22,978 nt of DNA from positions 1-22,978 of the forward strand of contig JAEXVC010000278.1 in the NCBI GenBank assembly GCA_023406715.1, read 5' to 3'. Below the pieces are notes generated by a model. The model did no database searches. It saw nothing but the letters and a program-made list of their open reading frames with translations, and was not told the origin of the DNA. The stretch's first letter is position 1. The number at the start of each line of letters is the position of its first letter. The position numbers and the translations under genes are program-made. This document shows, piece by piece, positions 1 through 8,294 of the stretch. The stretch comes from Bacteroidota bacterium (lineage in GTDB: Bacteria; Bacteroidota; Bacteroidia; Bacteroidales; Tenuifilaceae).

Positions 1-2095
1 GGGCTATACGCCGGACGAGATGGTTCAGCTATTCAAATCAGCTGATTTTAACAACTGGAGTAATGGACGTATTGATGATGCTTTGCGATATAACATCAAC
101 GATTTTTCACAGTCCGATGCCGAGAATTTGAGCATAGGATTTGCAGCAGATAAAAGAGGAATTAAGCCTAAAATCATATCAAGTTATATTTCAACAGTGG
201 GTATGGATGTGGCTTTTGAGGAACTTTGTGCTCAGGCAAATGCATTGGCAGAAAATAATTTTGATGGTCTGTTTGTCCCGTTCCGCTGTAATGCCTCTGA
301 TATTGTTGAGAAAAGGATGGTGTACTTTAAGCAAGGTAATCTTTCGCAAGCAATTAGGGCATCAATGACTTTCCCAATGTTTTTTAAGCCAATATATATT
401 GACTCTGTTTTAATGTTTGATGGTGGCATATATAACAACTTTTTATGGCGGGAGGCTGTGTCCGAATTTAACCCTGATTTTATTATTGGCAGTAAAGTGG
501 CATCAAACTCTCGTTTGCCTAGCGATGAGGATCCATTGTTACAGTTAGAGTCCATGATTGTTGGTGCAACAGATTTTAGTATTCCGGACTCAATTGGTTA
601 TGTGGTGGATATTCCATTTTACGATATAAGCCTACTCGATTTCGACAAGGTTGATGAAATAGTTAAGGCTGGTTACGATGCCGCATTAAAACAGGTACCC
701 TATTTGAAATCGAGAATACCCAAAAGTACAGAGTTATCTGAGTTAAATAATAGGAGGAGTGTGTTCCGTTCCAACCTTCCTAAACTTCAAATTAAAGATA
801 TTACAATGAGCGGGCTTAGTGCAAAGCAGATGAAGTATATAGGTAGGGTGGTGGTTGGGAGAAATGATACTCTGGACTTTAATCATCTGAAAAAATCCTA
901 TTACCGTTTAATGTCCGACAGGGTGTTTGTTCGGTTATTTCCAACTCTGAACTATAATAAGGCAAATGGGGCTTTTGATATGACTATAGATGCCAAACTA
1001 AAACGCTCTATTGATATTGGTGCCGGATTAAGTTTATCGTCCGATATGGGAAATGAGGGTTTTTTATCGGGGAACTATTCTTGGCTCTCAAGAACCTCAA
1101 ATACCCTATATGGCAATATCTATTTTGGGAAACTATATAGTAGCGCACGATTGCTGTTTATAAACACCTTGCCTAGTAGCATGCCAATTTCGTTTGTTAC
1201 ACAGGTTGTGGCAAATAGATTGGATTACCATAAGAGTAACCCAATTCCTTTTTTTGAGGACACTAAGCCTGCGTTTATAATTCAGTCTGAGTTGTTTGGC
1301 GGCGCAGGTTTAAGGTTAAGTCATTCCAGCGCGGTTAACTCAGCAATTTCTGTTTCATATGGCGAGAAGTTTGATGAGTACTACCAAGTGGAGAACTATT
1401 TTTCGTATGACATCCCCGATAAAACTCGCTTTATATTCGTTAAAGGCAATTTTAGGCTGGAGAAATTAACTCTGAACCGAAAACAGTTTGCTACCCGTGG
1501 CCGTCAGCAATTGCTGAGCCTTTCGGTTTATTCTGGAACCGAAAAGCATACTCCGGGAACAACTGCATCTACTTTTGCAAAGTCGGAGCAGAATCATTTG
1601 TTTGCAACAGCATATCTCCACAACGAGAGTTACCATAGAATATTTAAGCGTAGGTTTTGGATGGGTTTTCGCTTTGATGCTTACTGGTCTAATCAGAATT
1701 TCTTTAATAACTATCACGCAACAATACTGGCGCTAAATCAGTTTAGTCCAACACCCCACTCCAATGCGCTTTACTTTAGCAATTACAGAACAAATCAGTA
1801 CCTGGCTGTTGGTTTAATGCCCGTAATAGATATAACTAGGAATATTCATTTTCGATTGGAGGCTTATTTGTACCAACCTTATAGGGTGATTAACGCCGAT
1901 TCGGATAATAAACCTTTTTACGGCGACGAATTTGCCAACAGTTGGACAATTGGCAGCGCTTCTTTGGTCTATAACTCGCCTATAGGTCCAATAGCAGCTT
2001 CGGCAGCATACTACCCTTCTAACGGGGGAAAAGAATTCTACTTTAGCCTGTCGTTTGGCTACTCAATATTTAACCCTAGAGTTTTTGACAATTAG
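1..2095 (+). CDS. Patatin-like phospholipase fused to C-terminal outer-membrane beta-barrel (5' end missing)
   Basis: The frame is already open at the window edge (residues GYTPDE precede the first visible Met at position 20), so the start and the usual GxSxG nucleophile lie outside. The visible part has the end of the patatin domain, with the DGG motif carrying the dyad Asp (FDGGIYNN, Asp codon 419-421) and the preceding ASMTFPMFFKP segment typical of bacterial patatins. Next comes a short POTRA-like stretch (about residues 256-325 counted from the Met at 20) and a long region of alternating beta strands to the end, as in PlpD-type two-domain proteins with a BamA/FhaC-like barrel. The family is a lipid acyl hydrolase carried on an outer-membrane barrel; the lipid substrate is unknown. 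It converges on the histidine kinase gene with only 9 bases between the stops. I am sure of the family, less sure whether the patatin domain is released or stays attached. Confidence 0.88.
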   Translation, partial: GYTPDEMVQLFKSADFNNWSNGRIDDALRYNINDFSQSDAENLSIGFAADKRGIKPKIISSYISTVGMDVAFEELCAQANALAENNFDGLFVPFRCNASDIVEKRMVYFKQGNLSQAIRASMTFPMFFKPIYIDSVLMFDGGIYNNFLWREAVSEFNPDFIIGSKVASNSRLPSDEDPLLQLESMIVGATDFSIPDSIGYVVDIPFYDISLLDFDKVDEIVKAGYDAALKQVPYLKSRIPKSTELSELNNRRSVFRSNLPKLQIKDITMSGLSAKQMKYIGRVVVGRNDTLDFNHLKKSYYRLMSDRVFVRLFPTLNYNKANGAFDMTIDAKLKRSIDIGAGLSLSSDMGNEGFLSGNYSWLSRTSNTLYGNIYFGKLYSSARLLFINTLPSSMPISFVTQVVANRLDYHKSNPIPFFEDTKPAFIIQSELFGGAGLRLSHSSAVNSAISVSYGEKFDEYYQVENYFSYDIPDKTRFIFVKGNFRLEKLTLNRKQFATRGRQQLLSLSVYSGTEKHTPGTTASTFAKSEQNHLFATAYLHNESYHRIFKRRFWMGFRFDAYWSNQNFFNNYHATILALNQFSPTPHSNALYFSNYRTNQYLAVGLMPVIDITRNIHFRLEAYLYQPYRVINADSDNKPFYGDEFANSWTIGSASLVYNSPIGPIAASAAYYPSNGGKEFYFSLSFGYSIFNPRVFDN

Positions 2096-2104
2096 TTGCA
2101 GTAA

Positions 2105-3892
2105 CTAGTTTGAGTGAAGGAGTTTCCTCATTTTCTGAATTAGAACCTCAATCTGGAATGGTTTGCTGATGTAGTCGTCCATTCCTGCAGCCAAGCATTC
2201 CTCTCTATCTCCGAGTAAAGCATTTGCAGTAATTGCAATTATTGGGGTATGTGAGTTAGTACTCGATTCAATTTCTCTAATCTTTTTGGTTGTTACATAG
2301 CCATTCATAATTGGCATTTGTATATCCATGAGAATGATATCGTATTTACTTGTGCCGAACTTATCCAATGCTTCCTTGCCATTGTTTGCAACCTCAATGT
2401 TTTTGACAATTTTCTTTAAGCTAAGAATAACAATTTTTTGGTTAATTAGGTTGTCCTCAACTAAAAGTACGTTTGCGTTACTTAAATCGACACTTGTTTT
2501 TTGTGTTGATTTTTCCGAAGTTGTTGTGGTTTGTGCTTGTATGTCTGCAGTATCTTTTTTCTCTTCGTGTTTTTCTTTAATTGGCTCGTTAAGTTCTGAT
2601 GGAACTGACTGAATCTTATAGTTGAAGTTAATGGTGGCATCGTCGGATGTTAAGTTCACGTTTATTTTGCCTCCGTTACTTTGAACAAGTTTCTTAGTGA
2701 TATTTAAGTCAAGTAGGTCTATGTAGATTTGGTTGCTTGCCGATGATAAGTTAGTTTCATTTAGTATTGATTGGGTATATCCTTCGTTTTGACGTAGCAT
2801 TAATGGGGTATTACTTCTAACCTCAAAGAATAACTCAATAGAATTAACTGTTTGGCTTACTTTATTAACCTTAATTTCTATGCTAATCTTGTTACTGCTT
2901 TTATTTTTGATGATATTTTCAATGATATTTAGGAATATCTGTTTCAGTTTGACTGGGTCGCCAAGTAAGGTTTTAGGCAAACTCTCGTCAATTTTAGAGC
3001 TGAAACTAACCGTTTGCGATTGCGTTGCAAACAGTTTTATGGTGTTGTTTATGGTGTTGCTTAGGTTGAAGCTTATGTTGAAATCGGCTTGCGATTGCAG
3101 GTCGCCGCTCGAAATCTCAACCATGCTATTCAAAACGTTCACCAAGTTGTTGGTGGATGCTTGAATAGTGTCAATCATATCTTTATACTTCTCGTCCAAA
3201 CTTGCGCTGGAAAGTATATTCGATATAATCATCACATTGTTAAGTGGAGTACGTATCTGGTGCGAAAGTTTTGCAAGGTACTCTTCCCTTTGCTTACTTT
3301 CATTCTTTTGTTCCAGAAGTAACTTTTCGGTTTCCTGTATTCTTTTTACTTTGTAAAAGTAGAGTAACGATATAGCAAAAAGAATAATTGGGTATAATGT
3401 TAAGAATAACACCTTGATGGATGTTTCAATAAGCCTTGCCTTGTTTGCATCGATTGGTAAGAATAGCACAAGAACGAGTATTGCACCGAAAATTACTACC
3501 ACAACGTTGCCCCTAGAGTATTCAAACGATGTAATGGCTAATACTGGAAATAAAAGAATTGCCCAAAGAACCAGATGTCCGCTTTGACCTAATATTAAAG
3601 TTGCCAAGAATGTAACTCCCAATATTACAACCGCAGAGGGAGCGTATGTTTTTGTTTGATTCTTTGAAAAGGCGATTGCTAAAAATAGACTTAAAAGGAT
3701 AAACGATGAAGATAGAATTCCCCCTGTAACCATATCTGCCTTTATGAATGAAACAACAGATAGGATTGCTAAAAAAAGCAAAGTGGCAACAGTCGCAATA
3801 CTAAACTGAACCAGTTTGTCGGCAGTGTCTTTTGATGTGCTATTGCCTAAGTTGAATGAGCAAAAGTCAATGAGGGAATTCGCTATTTTCAT
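2105..3892 (-). CDS. Membrane hybrid histidine kinase with degenerate ATP-binding domain and C-terminal receiver
   Basis: This 595-residue protein has about six hydrophobic helices in residues 31-180, a short coiled segment, a HisKA domain with phospho-acceptor H211 (LSHQIRTPLNN), a HATPase-like region (about 305-428), a polar linker (436-468) and a receiver domain (474-593). The receiver looks active: acidic pair E479/D480, phospho-acceptor D523 (LMDIQMP), T555 and K577. The ATP-binding part keeps the N-box (LNIIENIIK), but where a DxGxG G1 box is expected it reads EVRSNTPLM (358-365), and where GxGLGL is expected it reads IDLLDLNI (391-398). Autophosphorylation may be lost, leaving a phosphatase, a scaffold or a phosphotransfer role. 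It has no periplasmic sensor domain beyond the helices and no adjacent response regulator. The start at 3892 is the first Met before the first helix. Function beyond signalling is not predictable. Confidence 0.85.
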   Translation of the reverse strand: MKIANSLIDFCSFNLGNSTSKDTADKLVQFSIATVATLLFLAILSVVSFIKADMVTGGILSSSFILLSLFLAIAFSKNQTKTYAPSAVVILGVTFLATLILGQSGHLVLWAILLFPVLAITSFEYSRGNVVVVIFGAILVLVLFLPIDANKARLIETSIKVLFLTLYPIILFAISLLYFYKVKRIQETEKLLLEQKNESKQREEYLAKLSHQIRTPLNNVMIISNILSSASLDEKYKDMIDTIQASTNNLVNVLNSMVEISSGDLQSQADFNISFNLSNTINNTIKLFATQSQTVSFSSKIDESLPKTLLGDPVKLKQIFLNIIENIIKNKSSNKISIEIKVNKVSQTVNSIELFFEVRSNTPLMLRQNEGYTQSILNETNLSSASNQIYIDLLDLNITKKLVQSNGGKINVNLTSDDATINFNYKIQSVPSELNEPIKEKHEEKKDTADIQAQTTTTSEKSTQKTSVDLSNANVLLVEDNLINQKIVILSLKKIVKNIEVANNGKEALDKFGTSKYDIILMDIQMPIMNGYVTTKKIREIESSTNSHTPIIAITANALLGDREECLAAGMDDYISKPFQIEVLIQKMRKLLHSN

Positions 3893-4019
3893 TGATTAAC
3901 AAATTAAAAGCAGATTACAACCAAAGATAGTATAAAAAAATTAATATCCTTTTTTTTGCAATAAAAAATAGCGGAAAATAAGAGGGTGGCGAGGCTATTA
4001 GGAATTTTTTAGAGTTCAA

Positions 4020-4658
4020 TTATGCTAGCCAAACTTTGTTTACAACATTTACAATTGCAAGTACTCCTAGCAACAGTATTACCGCTCCTGCAATCTTGTT
4101 AATCCACCATAGTTGTTTTAGCCTAAATTTATGTCGGAACATATTTACTAGGGAGGTTAGAGTATACCACCATAGCGATCCCCCAAGAAAAACGCCAACT
4201 AGCGCAACGGATGATTGTCCGAAACTTTGATTATGATGAACGATGCCTGCAGCAGCAAATAGTGCAACAAAAAAGAATATTGCAAAAGGATTCGTACTCG
4301 TAAGTAATAAAACAGAAATAAAATCTTCTATTAACTTATTCTTTTTTCTTTTATGACGTTTTAACTGAGATACAGGGTTTGTGTAGAATGTTTTTAAACC
4401 AAGAAGAATGACGATAATACCACCTACAAATTCAATTATAAGTTGCCTTTCCTCAATAAAACTTATGATATAGGTCAAACTAAAGCCGGCGATAGCTGCA
4501 AATATTGTGTCGGCCGATGCTGCACCAAGCCCCGATACAAAACCGCTAATTCTTCCCTTGTTTATTGTCCGTTGTATGCAAATTACACCTATTGGACCCA
4601 AAGGAATAGATGCAATTAAGCCAATTATGATACCTTTAATGAGTAGGGATAATATCAT
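4020..4658 (-). CDS. LysE/RhtB-family amino acid exporter
   Basis: A 212-residue integral membrane protein with about six hydrophobic segments. The N-terminal GLIASIPLGPIGVICIQ stretch is the conserved first-helix motif of the LysE/RhtB translocators, which export amino acids or related small molecules across the inner membrane by proton exchange. A basic cytoplasmic loop (SQLKRHKRKKNK, about residues 98-109) separates the halves, and the TSTNPFAIFFF segment is the family's second conserved NP motif. Length is normal for the family. It stands alone on the minus strand, 127 bases downstream of the histidine kinase start and 107 bases from the aldehyde dehydrogenase stop, with its own -7 promoter element (4689-4696). 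The exported substrate cannot be assigned. Confidence 0.87.
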   Translation of the reverse strand: MILSLLIKGIIIGLIASIPLGPIGVICIQRTINKGRISGFVSGLGAASADTIFAAIAGFSLTYIISFIEERQLIIEFVGGIIVILLGLKTFYTNPVSQLKRHKRKKNKLIEDFISVLLLTSTNPFAIFFFVALFAAAGIVHHNQSFGQSSVALVGVFLGGSLWWYTLTSLVNMFRHKFRLKQLWWINKIAGAVILLLGVLAIVNVVNKVWLA

Positions 4659-4688
4659 TATTTCTTATTGAAATCGATTTTTAGAACG

Positions 4689-4696
4689 CAAATATA
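4689..4696 (-). promoter_or_regulatory. Bacteroidota -7 promoter element for the LysE-type exporter
   Basis: Read on the minus strand this is TATATTTG, an exact match to TAnnTTTG, 30 bases before the start codon of the exporter. A convincing -33 TTTG at 19-21 bases spacing is not visible, so support is the -7 box and its position only. Confidence 0.45.
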
Positions 4697-4765
4697 ACAA
4701 TTATCGCCAAATGAGAATCGGCATATATTATTGTTAGCTCTAATTAATATACCTGTTATATGTCA

Positions 4766-6187
4766 TCAAACAATATTTTTAACTAATAGTTTTGGCTCAA
4801 GCATTTCGAGGATGGCGTATTTTACACCTTCCCGACCAAATCCGGAATTTTTTACACCTCCGTATGGCATATGGTCAACCCTAAATGTAGGCACATCGTT
4901 AATTATTACTCCTCCTACCTCAAGTTTGCTATAAGCATGGTTCATTTCATCAATCTGGTTGGTAAACACTCCTGCCTGCAATCCAAACTCCGATGAGTTT
5001 ACCATATTTATAGCGTCTACAAAATTCTCGTATGGTTCAATAACAACTACTGGGCCAAAAACCTCCATTGCACAAACCTTCATGTTCTGCTTGGTGTTTG
5101 TAATAATTGTGGGTTGAACAAAACAACCTTCGCGCTTCCCACCATAAAGAATTCTTGCGCCCTGTTCCACCGATTCTTTTATCCAATCCTCCACTCGTAT
5201 TGCATTTTCTTCGTCAATCATTGCGGAGATATCTGTGTTGCTATCGGATGGGTGTCCTTGTTTCATTTTCGATGCGTTCTCAACAAATCTTTCGATAAAT
5301 CTATCGAATATGCTTGTGTGAACAAAAATTCGTTGGGTGTGTATGCAAACCTGTCCGGAGTAAGTAAAAGCCCCTGTTACACATTTACTGATGACAATAT
5401 CAAGGTTTGCAGTGGGCGATACAACAACACCAGCATTACCTCCAAGTTCTAGCACAACCTTTTTTCGTCCAGCCTGATTTTTCATTTTCCATCCCACTTG
5501 CGGTGAGCCTGTAAACGATAGCATTGCAAAGCGCTCGTCGGTTACTAGCTGATTACCAGCAACTCTATCCATAGGTAGAACGCTAAAAGCCCCTTTAGGT
5601 AATGCCGTGGTATCAATTATTTCAGCAAGAATCAATGCTGATATGGGAGTGGAGCGCGCTGGCTTTAGTATTATGGGACAACCCGATGCAATTGCAGGTG
5701 CAATTTTGTGAACACTTAGGTTTAGCGGAAAGTTAAATGGTGATATTCCTGCAATTAGTCCAATAGGAAAATACCTTACAATTCCCTCTTTGCCTTCGCC
5801 AGCAGGTGTCCAGTCTATTTGTATAACTTCAGATGGAAGTCTTTTCGATTCTTCTGCTGCTACTACGAAAACTTGAATTGCTCTATCAACCTCACCAAAT
5901 GCTAATTTTAAGGGTTTGCCTGCTTCTAATGATAGAATATTTGCCAGTTCATCGCGTCGCCCTTTAATTTTTGCAGCAATGTCCATTAGGATTTCATACC
6001 TCCTGAACGATGGAAGGTTGGCCATTATTTCCTTTGCATTTTCAGCCTTTGCGATTGCCAACTCTAATTGATCTGTTCCTGCTAAATCAACATCAGCAAC
6101 GACCTGTTTATCCCAAGGGCAAATCACTTTGTACGAGTTGTTGGTCGGAATGAATTCACCTCCAACGTATGGTGTGTATTTTTTCAT
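4766..6187 (-). CDS. NAD(P)-dependent aldehyde dehydrogenase family protein
   Basis: A 473-residue protein of standard ALDH-superfamily length, oxidising an aldehyde to its acid (or acyl form) with NAD(P)+. All catalytic landmarks are present: oxyanion Asn N152 (SPFNFPLN), cofactor-binding K175 (LKPARSTP), the SFTGSPQVG loop (224-232), general base E247 (LELGGNAG) and nucleophile C281 (SGQVCIHTQRI). The C-terminal GFGREG motif is also there. The CIHTQR context and overall look resemble the soluble Bacteroidota enzymes close to succinate-semialdehyde, phosphonoacetaldehyde and glyceraldehyde-3-phosphate dehydrogenases, so the substrate is undecided. It is transcribed alone, divergent from lnt. 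The start at 6187 is the first Met and sits 30 bases after a -7 type element. Confidence 0.88.
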   Translation of the reverse strand: MKKYTPYVGGEFIPTNNSYKVICPWDKQVVADVDLAGTDQLELAIAKAENAKEIMANLPSFRRYEILMDIAAKIKGRRDELANILSLEAGKPLKLAFGEVDRAIQVFVVAAEESKRLPSEVIQIDWTPAGEGKEGIVRYFPIGLIAGISPFNFPLNLSVHKIAPAIASGCPIILKPARSTPISALILAEIIDTTALPKGAFSVLPMDRVAGNQLVTDERFAMLSFTGSPQVGWKMKNQAGRKKVVLELGGNAGVVVSPTANLDIVISKCVTGAFTYSGQVCIHTQRIFVHTSIFDRFIERFVENASKMKQGHPSDSNTDISAMIDEENAIRVEDWIKESVEQGARILYGGKREGCFVQPTIITNTKQNMKVCAMEVFGPVVVIEPYENFVDAINMVNSSEFGLQAGVFTNQIDEMNHAYSKLEVGGVIINDVPTFRVDHMPYGGVKNSGFGREGVKYAILEMLEPKLLVKNIV

Positions 6188-6217
6188 TGTTTAAAGGAGT
6201 TGTATGTAACTATTAAC

Positions 6218-6225
6218 CAAAAATA
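6218..6225 (-). promoter_or_regulatory. Candidate -7 promoter element for the aldehyde dehydrogenase
   Basis: The minus strand reads TATTTTTG here, matching TAnnTTTG, 30 bases ahead of the ATG. The nearest TTTG-like -33 is too far upstream (about 26 bases), so this is a tentative call. Confidence 0.35.
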
Positions 6226-6334
6226 CTATTTATCTATAACTTCTCGATATGCAAAAAGTTTATCTTTACGGGAGTTTTGCATAAATGCAAATTTTAAAAC
6301 TTTTGCAAGATTCATAAAATAACGATTTTGTTGT

Positions 6335-7951
6335 ATGTTGAAGTTTTTTAATCGTCCAATATTCCTTGGAATTCTTAGCGGTTTGTTGTTGTCCCTATCG
6401 TGGTACGAGAGTTTGCCTAGTATTACGGTTTTTTTTGGATTTGTTCCATTTTTGTTGGCTCTCGATAGGCTTTTCGATAATAATTGCGGTTTCTGGAAGG
6501 TGATTCTTGTTTCCTTTGTTACATTCTTCACTTGGACTGCATTATCTGTATGGTGGATTTATAATGCAACACTTTTTGGTGCTATCGCTGCATTCCTGAT
6601 AACTGCTTTTATGATGACCCTTGTAATGGTGGGTTACTACTTTATAAGAAAGCACGCAGGTAGAACTATCGGAATGTTTGGCTTTGTTACTCTGTGGATT
6701 GCCTATGAGCAGTTCTTTCATAATTCTGAAATTGCTTGGCCTTGGTTAACTCTTGGCAATGGAATTGGAAATCATACATGGCTAATTCAATGGTACGAGT
6801 ACACTGGGGTTCTGGGAGGTTCGCTATGGATTTTGGTGATAAACTTTTTTGTACTTGGCTTATTTACCGCGTGGCGTGAGAAGAACTATGGTAGAATTTA
6901 TTGGTATTCTATCGATTTGACAATTTTAGTGCTTGTGCCGACAATTATTTCGTTGGCTATCTTTTATAAATACGAGGAGAGACCAAATCCTGTAAACGTG
7001 GTTGTCGTACAACCCAATATCGACCCATATAACGAGAAGTTTAGCGGCTTGACCAATGAACAGCAGCAGGAGATTATCTTTAACCTCGCCAAACAATCAG
7101 TTGATAGTACTACCGATTATGTTGTATGCCCCGAAACTGCCATAGACGACAGGTTGTGGGAGGAACAACTTCATACTAACCCTAGCATTCTAAGAATTAA
7201 AGATTTTGTTTATTCTAATCCTCGGTTGAAGTGGATTATAGGTATGACATCGTTGAAGTTGTACTCTCAAACCGATGTAATTCCTTCAACTGCACGGAAA
7301 TACCCTTATGATAAAAGTTTTTACTACGATAGATTTAATGCTGCTATTCAAATTGATTCAACAAACAACTTGCCTGTATACCACAAGTCGAAACTAGTTG
7401 TTGGCGTTGAAATGATGCCATACCCTCAGTACATGAAGTTCATGGAAAAGTACTCTGTGGATTTAGGTGGGATTACTGGTAGTTTAGGCTCACAACCCGA
7501 TAGAGGTGTTTTCAAATCCTCGAATGGAGTGTATGGCGTAGGCCCAATTATTTGCTACGAGTCAGTTTTTGGAGAGTATGTTTCCGGCTATGTTAAGAAT
7601 GGCGCAAATCTTTTGTTTGTTATCACAAACGATGGTTGGTGGGGGAATACTCCTGGTTACGTTCAGCACTTAACTTTCTCAAGGATTAGAGCCATTGAGA
7701 TGCGCCGGGCTATTGCACGTTCTGCAAATACTGGTATTTCTGCAATTATAAACCAGCGTGGCGATATAGTTGAATCGCTTGGTTGGTGGAAGCGAGGAAC
7801 TATCTCGGGAACAATAAATGCTAATAATAAGTTAACCTATTACGCTAAGAACGGCGATTATATTGGTCGTTTATCGGCATTTTTAGCATTGTTGACGCTT
7901 GCTGTTGCCTTCTCGCGATTTTTCAGGAGAGATAAATCTAAAGCAAAATAG
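6335..7951 (+). CDS. lnt: Apolipoprotein N-acyltransferase
   Basis: Lnt transfers an acyl chain from a phospholipid to the amino group of the N-terminal diacylglyceryl cysteine, the last step of lipoprotein maturation, at the periplasmic face of the inner membrane. The 538-residue protein has several hydrophobic helices in about 1-212, then the nitrilase-like catalytic domain from about 222 (NVVVVQPNIDP), then a last membrane helix near the C-terminus. The triad is complete by alignment to E. coli Lnt: E267 (CPETAI), K351 (YHKSKLV) and C407 (IICYES); E359 matches the second essential Glu. The SEIAWPWLTLGN motif is also diagnostic. Start at 6335 gives MLKFFNRP before the first helix. Followed after 31 bases by a small membrane protein on the same strand. 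Confidence 0.95.
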   Translation: MLKFFNRPIFLGILSGLLLSLSWYESLPSITVFFGFVPFLLALDRLFDNNCGFWKVILVSFVTFFTWTALSVWWIYNATLFGAIAAFLITAFMMTLVMVGYYFIRKHAGRTIGMFGFVTLWIAYEQFFHNSEIAWPWLTLGNGIGNHTWLIQWYEYTGVLGGSLWILVINFFVLGLFTAWREKNYGRIYWYSIDLTILVLVPTIISLAIFYKYEERPNPVNVVVVQPNIDPYNEKFSGLTNEQQQEIIFNLAKQSVDSTTDYVVCPETAIDDRLWEEQLHTNPSILRIKDFVYSNPRLKWIIGMTSLKLYSQTDVIPSTARKYPYDKSFYYDRFNAAIQIDSTNNLPVYHKSKLVVGVEMMPYPQYMKFMEKYSVDLGGITGSLGSQPDRGVFKSSNGVYGVGPIICYESVFGEYVSGYVKNGANLLFVITNDGWWGNTPGYVQHLTFSRIRAIEMRRAIARSANTGISAIINQRGDIVESLGWWKRGTISGTINANNKLTYYAKNGDYIGRLSAFLALLTLAVAFSRFFRRDKSKAK

Positions 7952-7982
7952 TTGTAACTTGTATCAATTAAACACAACGATT

Positions 7983-8243
7983 ATGTTTGGTTTTATTGTA
8001 ATAGCAGCAGTCGTCATTGTTTTTCTTCTAATTCTCTTTAGAGGTAAAAGGAGGGGTGCTGGCGACAGTTCTTCTGGGTTTTACGACTCTGGAAATTCGT
8101 TTACACCCGATAGTTCGTCCGATACTTTTGATGGAGGTGGGGGTGGTTCATTTGGTGGTTCAGGAGCCGGTGGTTCGTGGGGTGATGATTCTGGTAGCGA
8201 TAGTTCCTCTGACTCTGGCGGAGGAGATAGCGGTTCTGATTAA
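7983..8243 (+). CDS. Small single-pass membrane protein with Gly/Ser/Asp-rich tail, unknown function
   Basis: This 86-residue protein has one strongly hydrophobic helix (about residues 4-19), a basic patch RGKRRG (20-25), and then a low-complexity tail made almost only of Gly, Ser and Asp with scattered Phe/Tyr/Trp. By the positive-inside rule the tail is cytoplasmic. The frame stays open upstream into lnt, but the ATG at 7983 is preferred because it starts the hydrophobic helix directly and lies 31 bases after the lnt stop. The tail resembles the Gly/Ser-rich ends of TPM-domain and holin-like membrane proteins, but no TPM domain is present. It probably shares the lnt transcript, which ends at the terminator just downstream. 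I do not recognise the family. A non-coding explanation is unlikely given the clear helix and clean stop. Confidence 0.6.
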   Translation: MFGFIVIAAVVIVFLLILFRGKRRGAGDSSSGFYDSGNSFTPDSSSDTFDGGGGGSFGGSGAGGSWGDDSGSDSSSDSGGGDSGSD

Positions 8244-8263
8244 TTGAGAAAGGATAAAAAGCG

Positions 8264-8291
8264 AAAGGCTGCAACTATGCAGCCTTCTTTA
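8264..8291. terminator. Bidirectional intrinsic terminator between lnt unit and dsbD
   Basis: A perfect 9-bp stem (8265-8273 with 8278-8286, AAGGCTGCA/TGCAGCCTT) closes a 4-base loop (ACTA). T-rich sequence follows on the plus strand (CTTTACTTTTA), and the A-rich flank upstream gives a T-run on the minus strand. It sits between the convergent stops at 8243 and 8295, so it can serve both. Confidence 0.85.
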
Positions 8292-8294
8292 CTT

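Noticed and set aside
6226..6531. Open frame on the minus strand across the aldehyde dehydrogenase-lnt gap
   Set aside because: It overlaps the start and first helix region of lnt antisense and has no family features; it occupies the divergent promoter region.
7899..7982. Upstream in-frame Met for the small membrane protein
   Set aside because: It would overlap the end of lnt and place a polar stretch before the membrane helix; the ATG at 7983 fits better.
8100..8243. Gly/Ser/Asp-rich coding tail as a repeat array or remnant of a TPM-domain protein
   Set aside because: No regular DNA repeat unit is present, and no TPM domain is found upstream; the composition bias is at the protein level.
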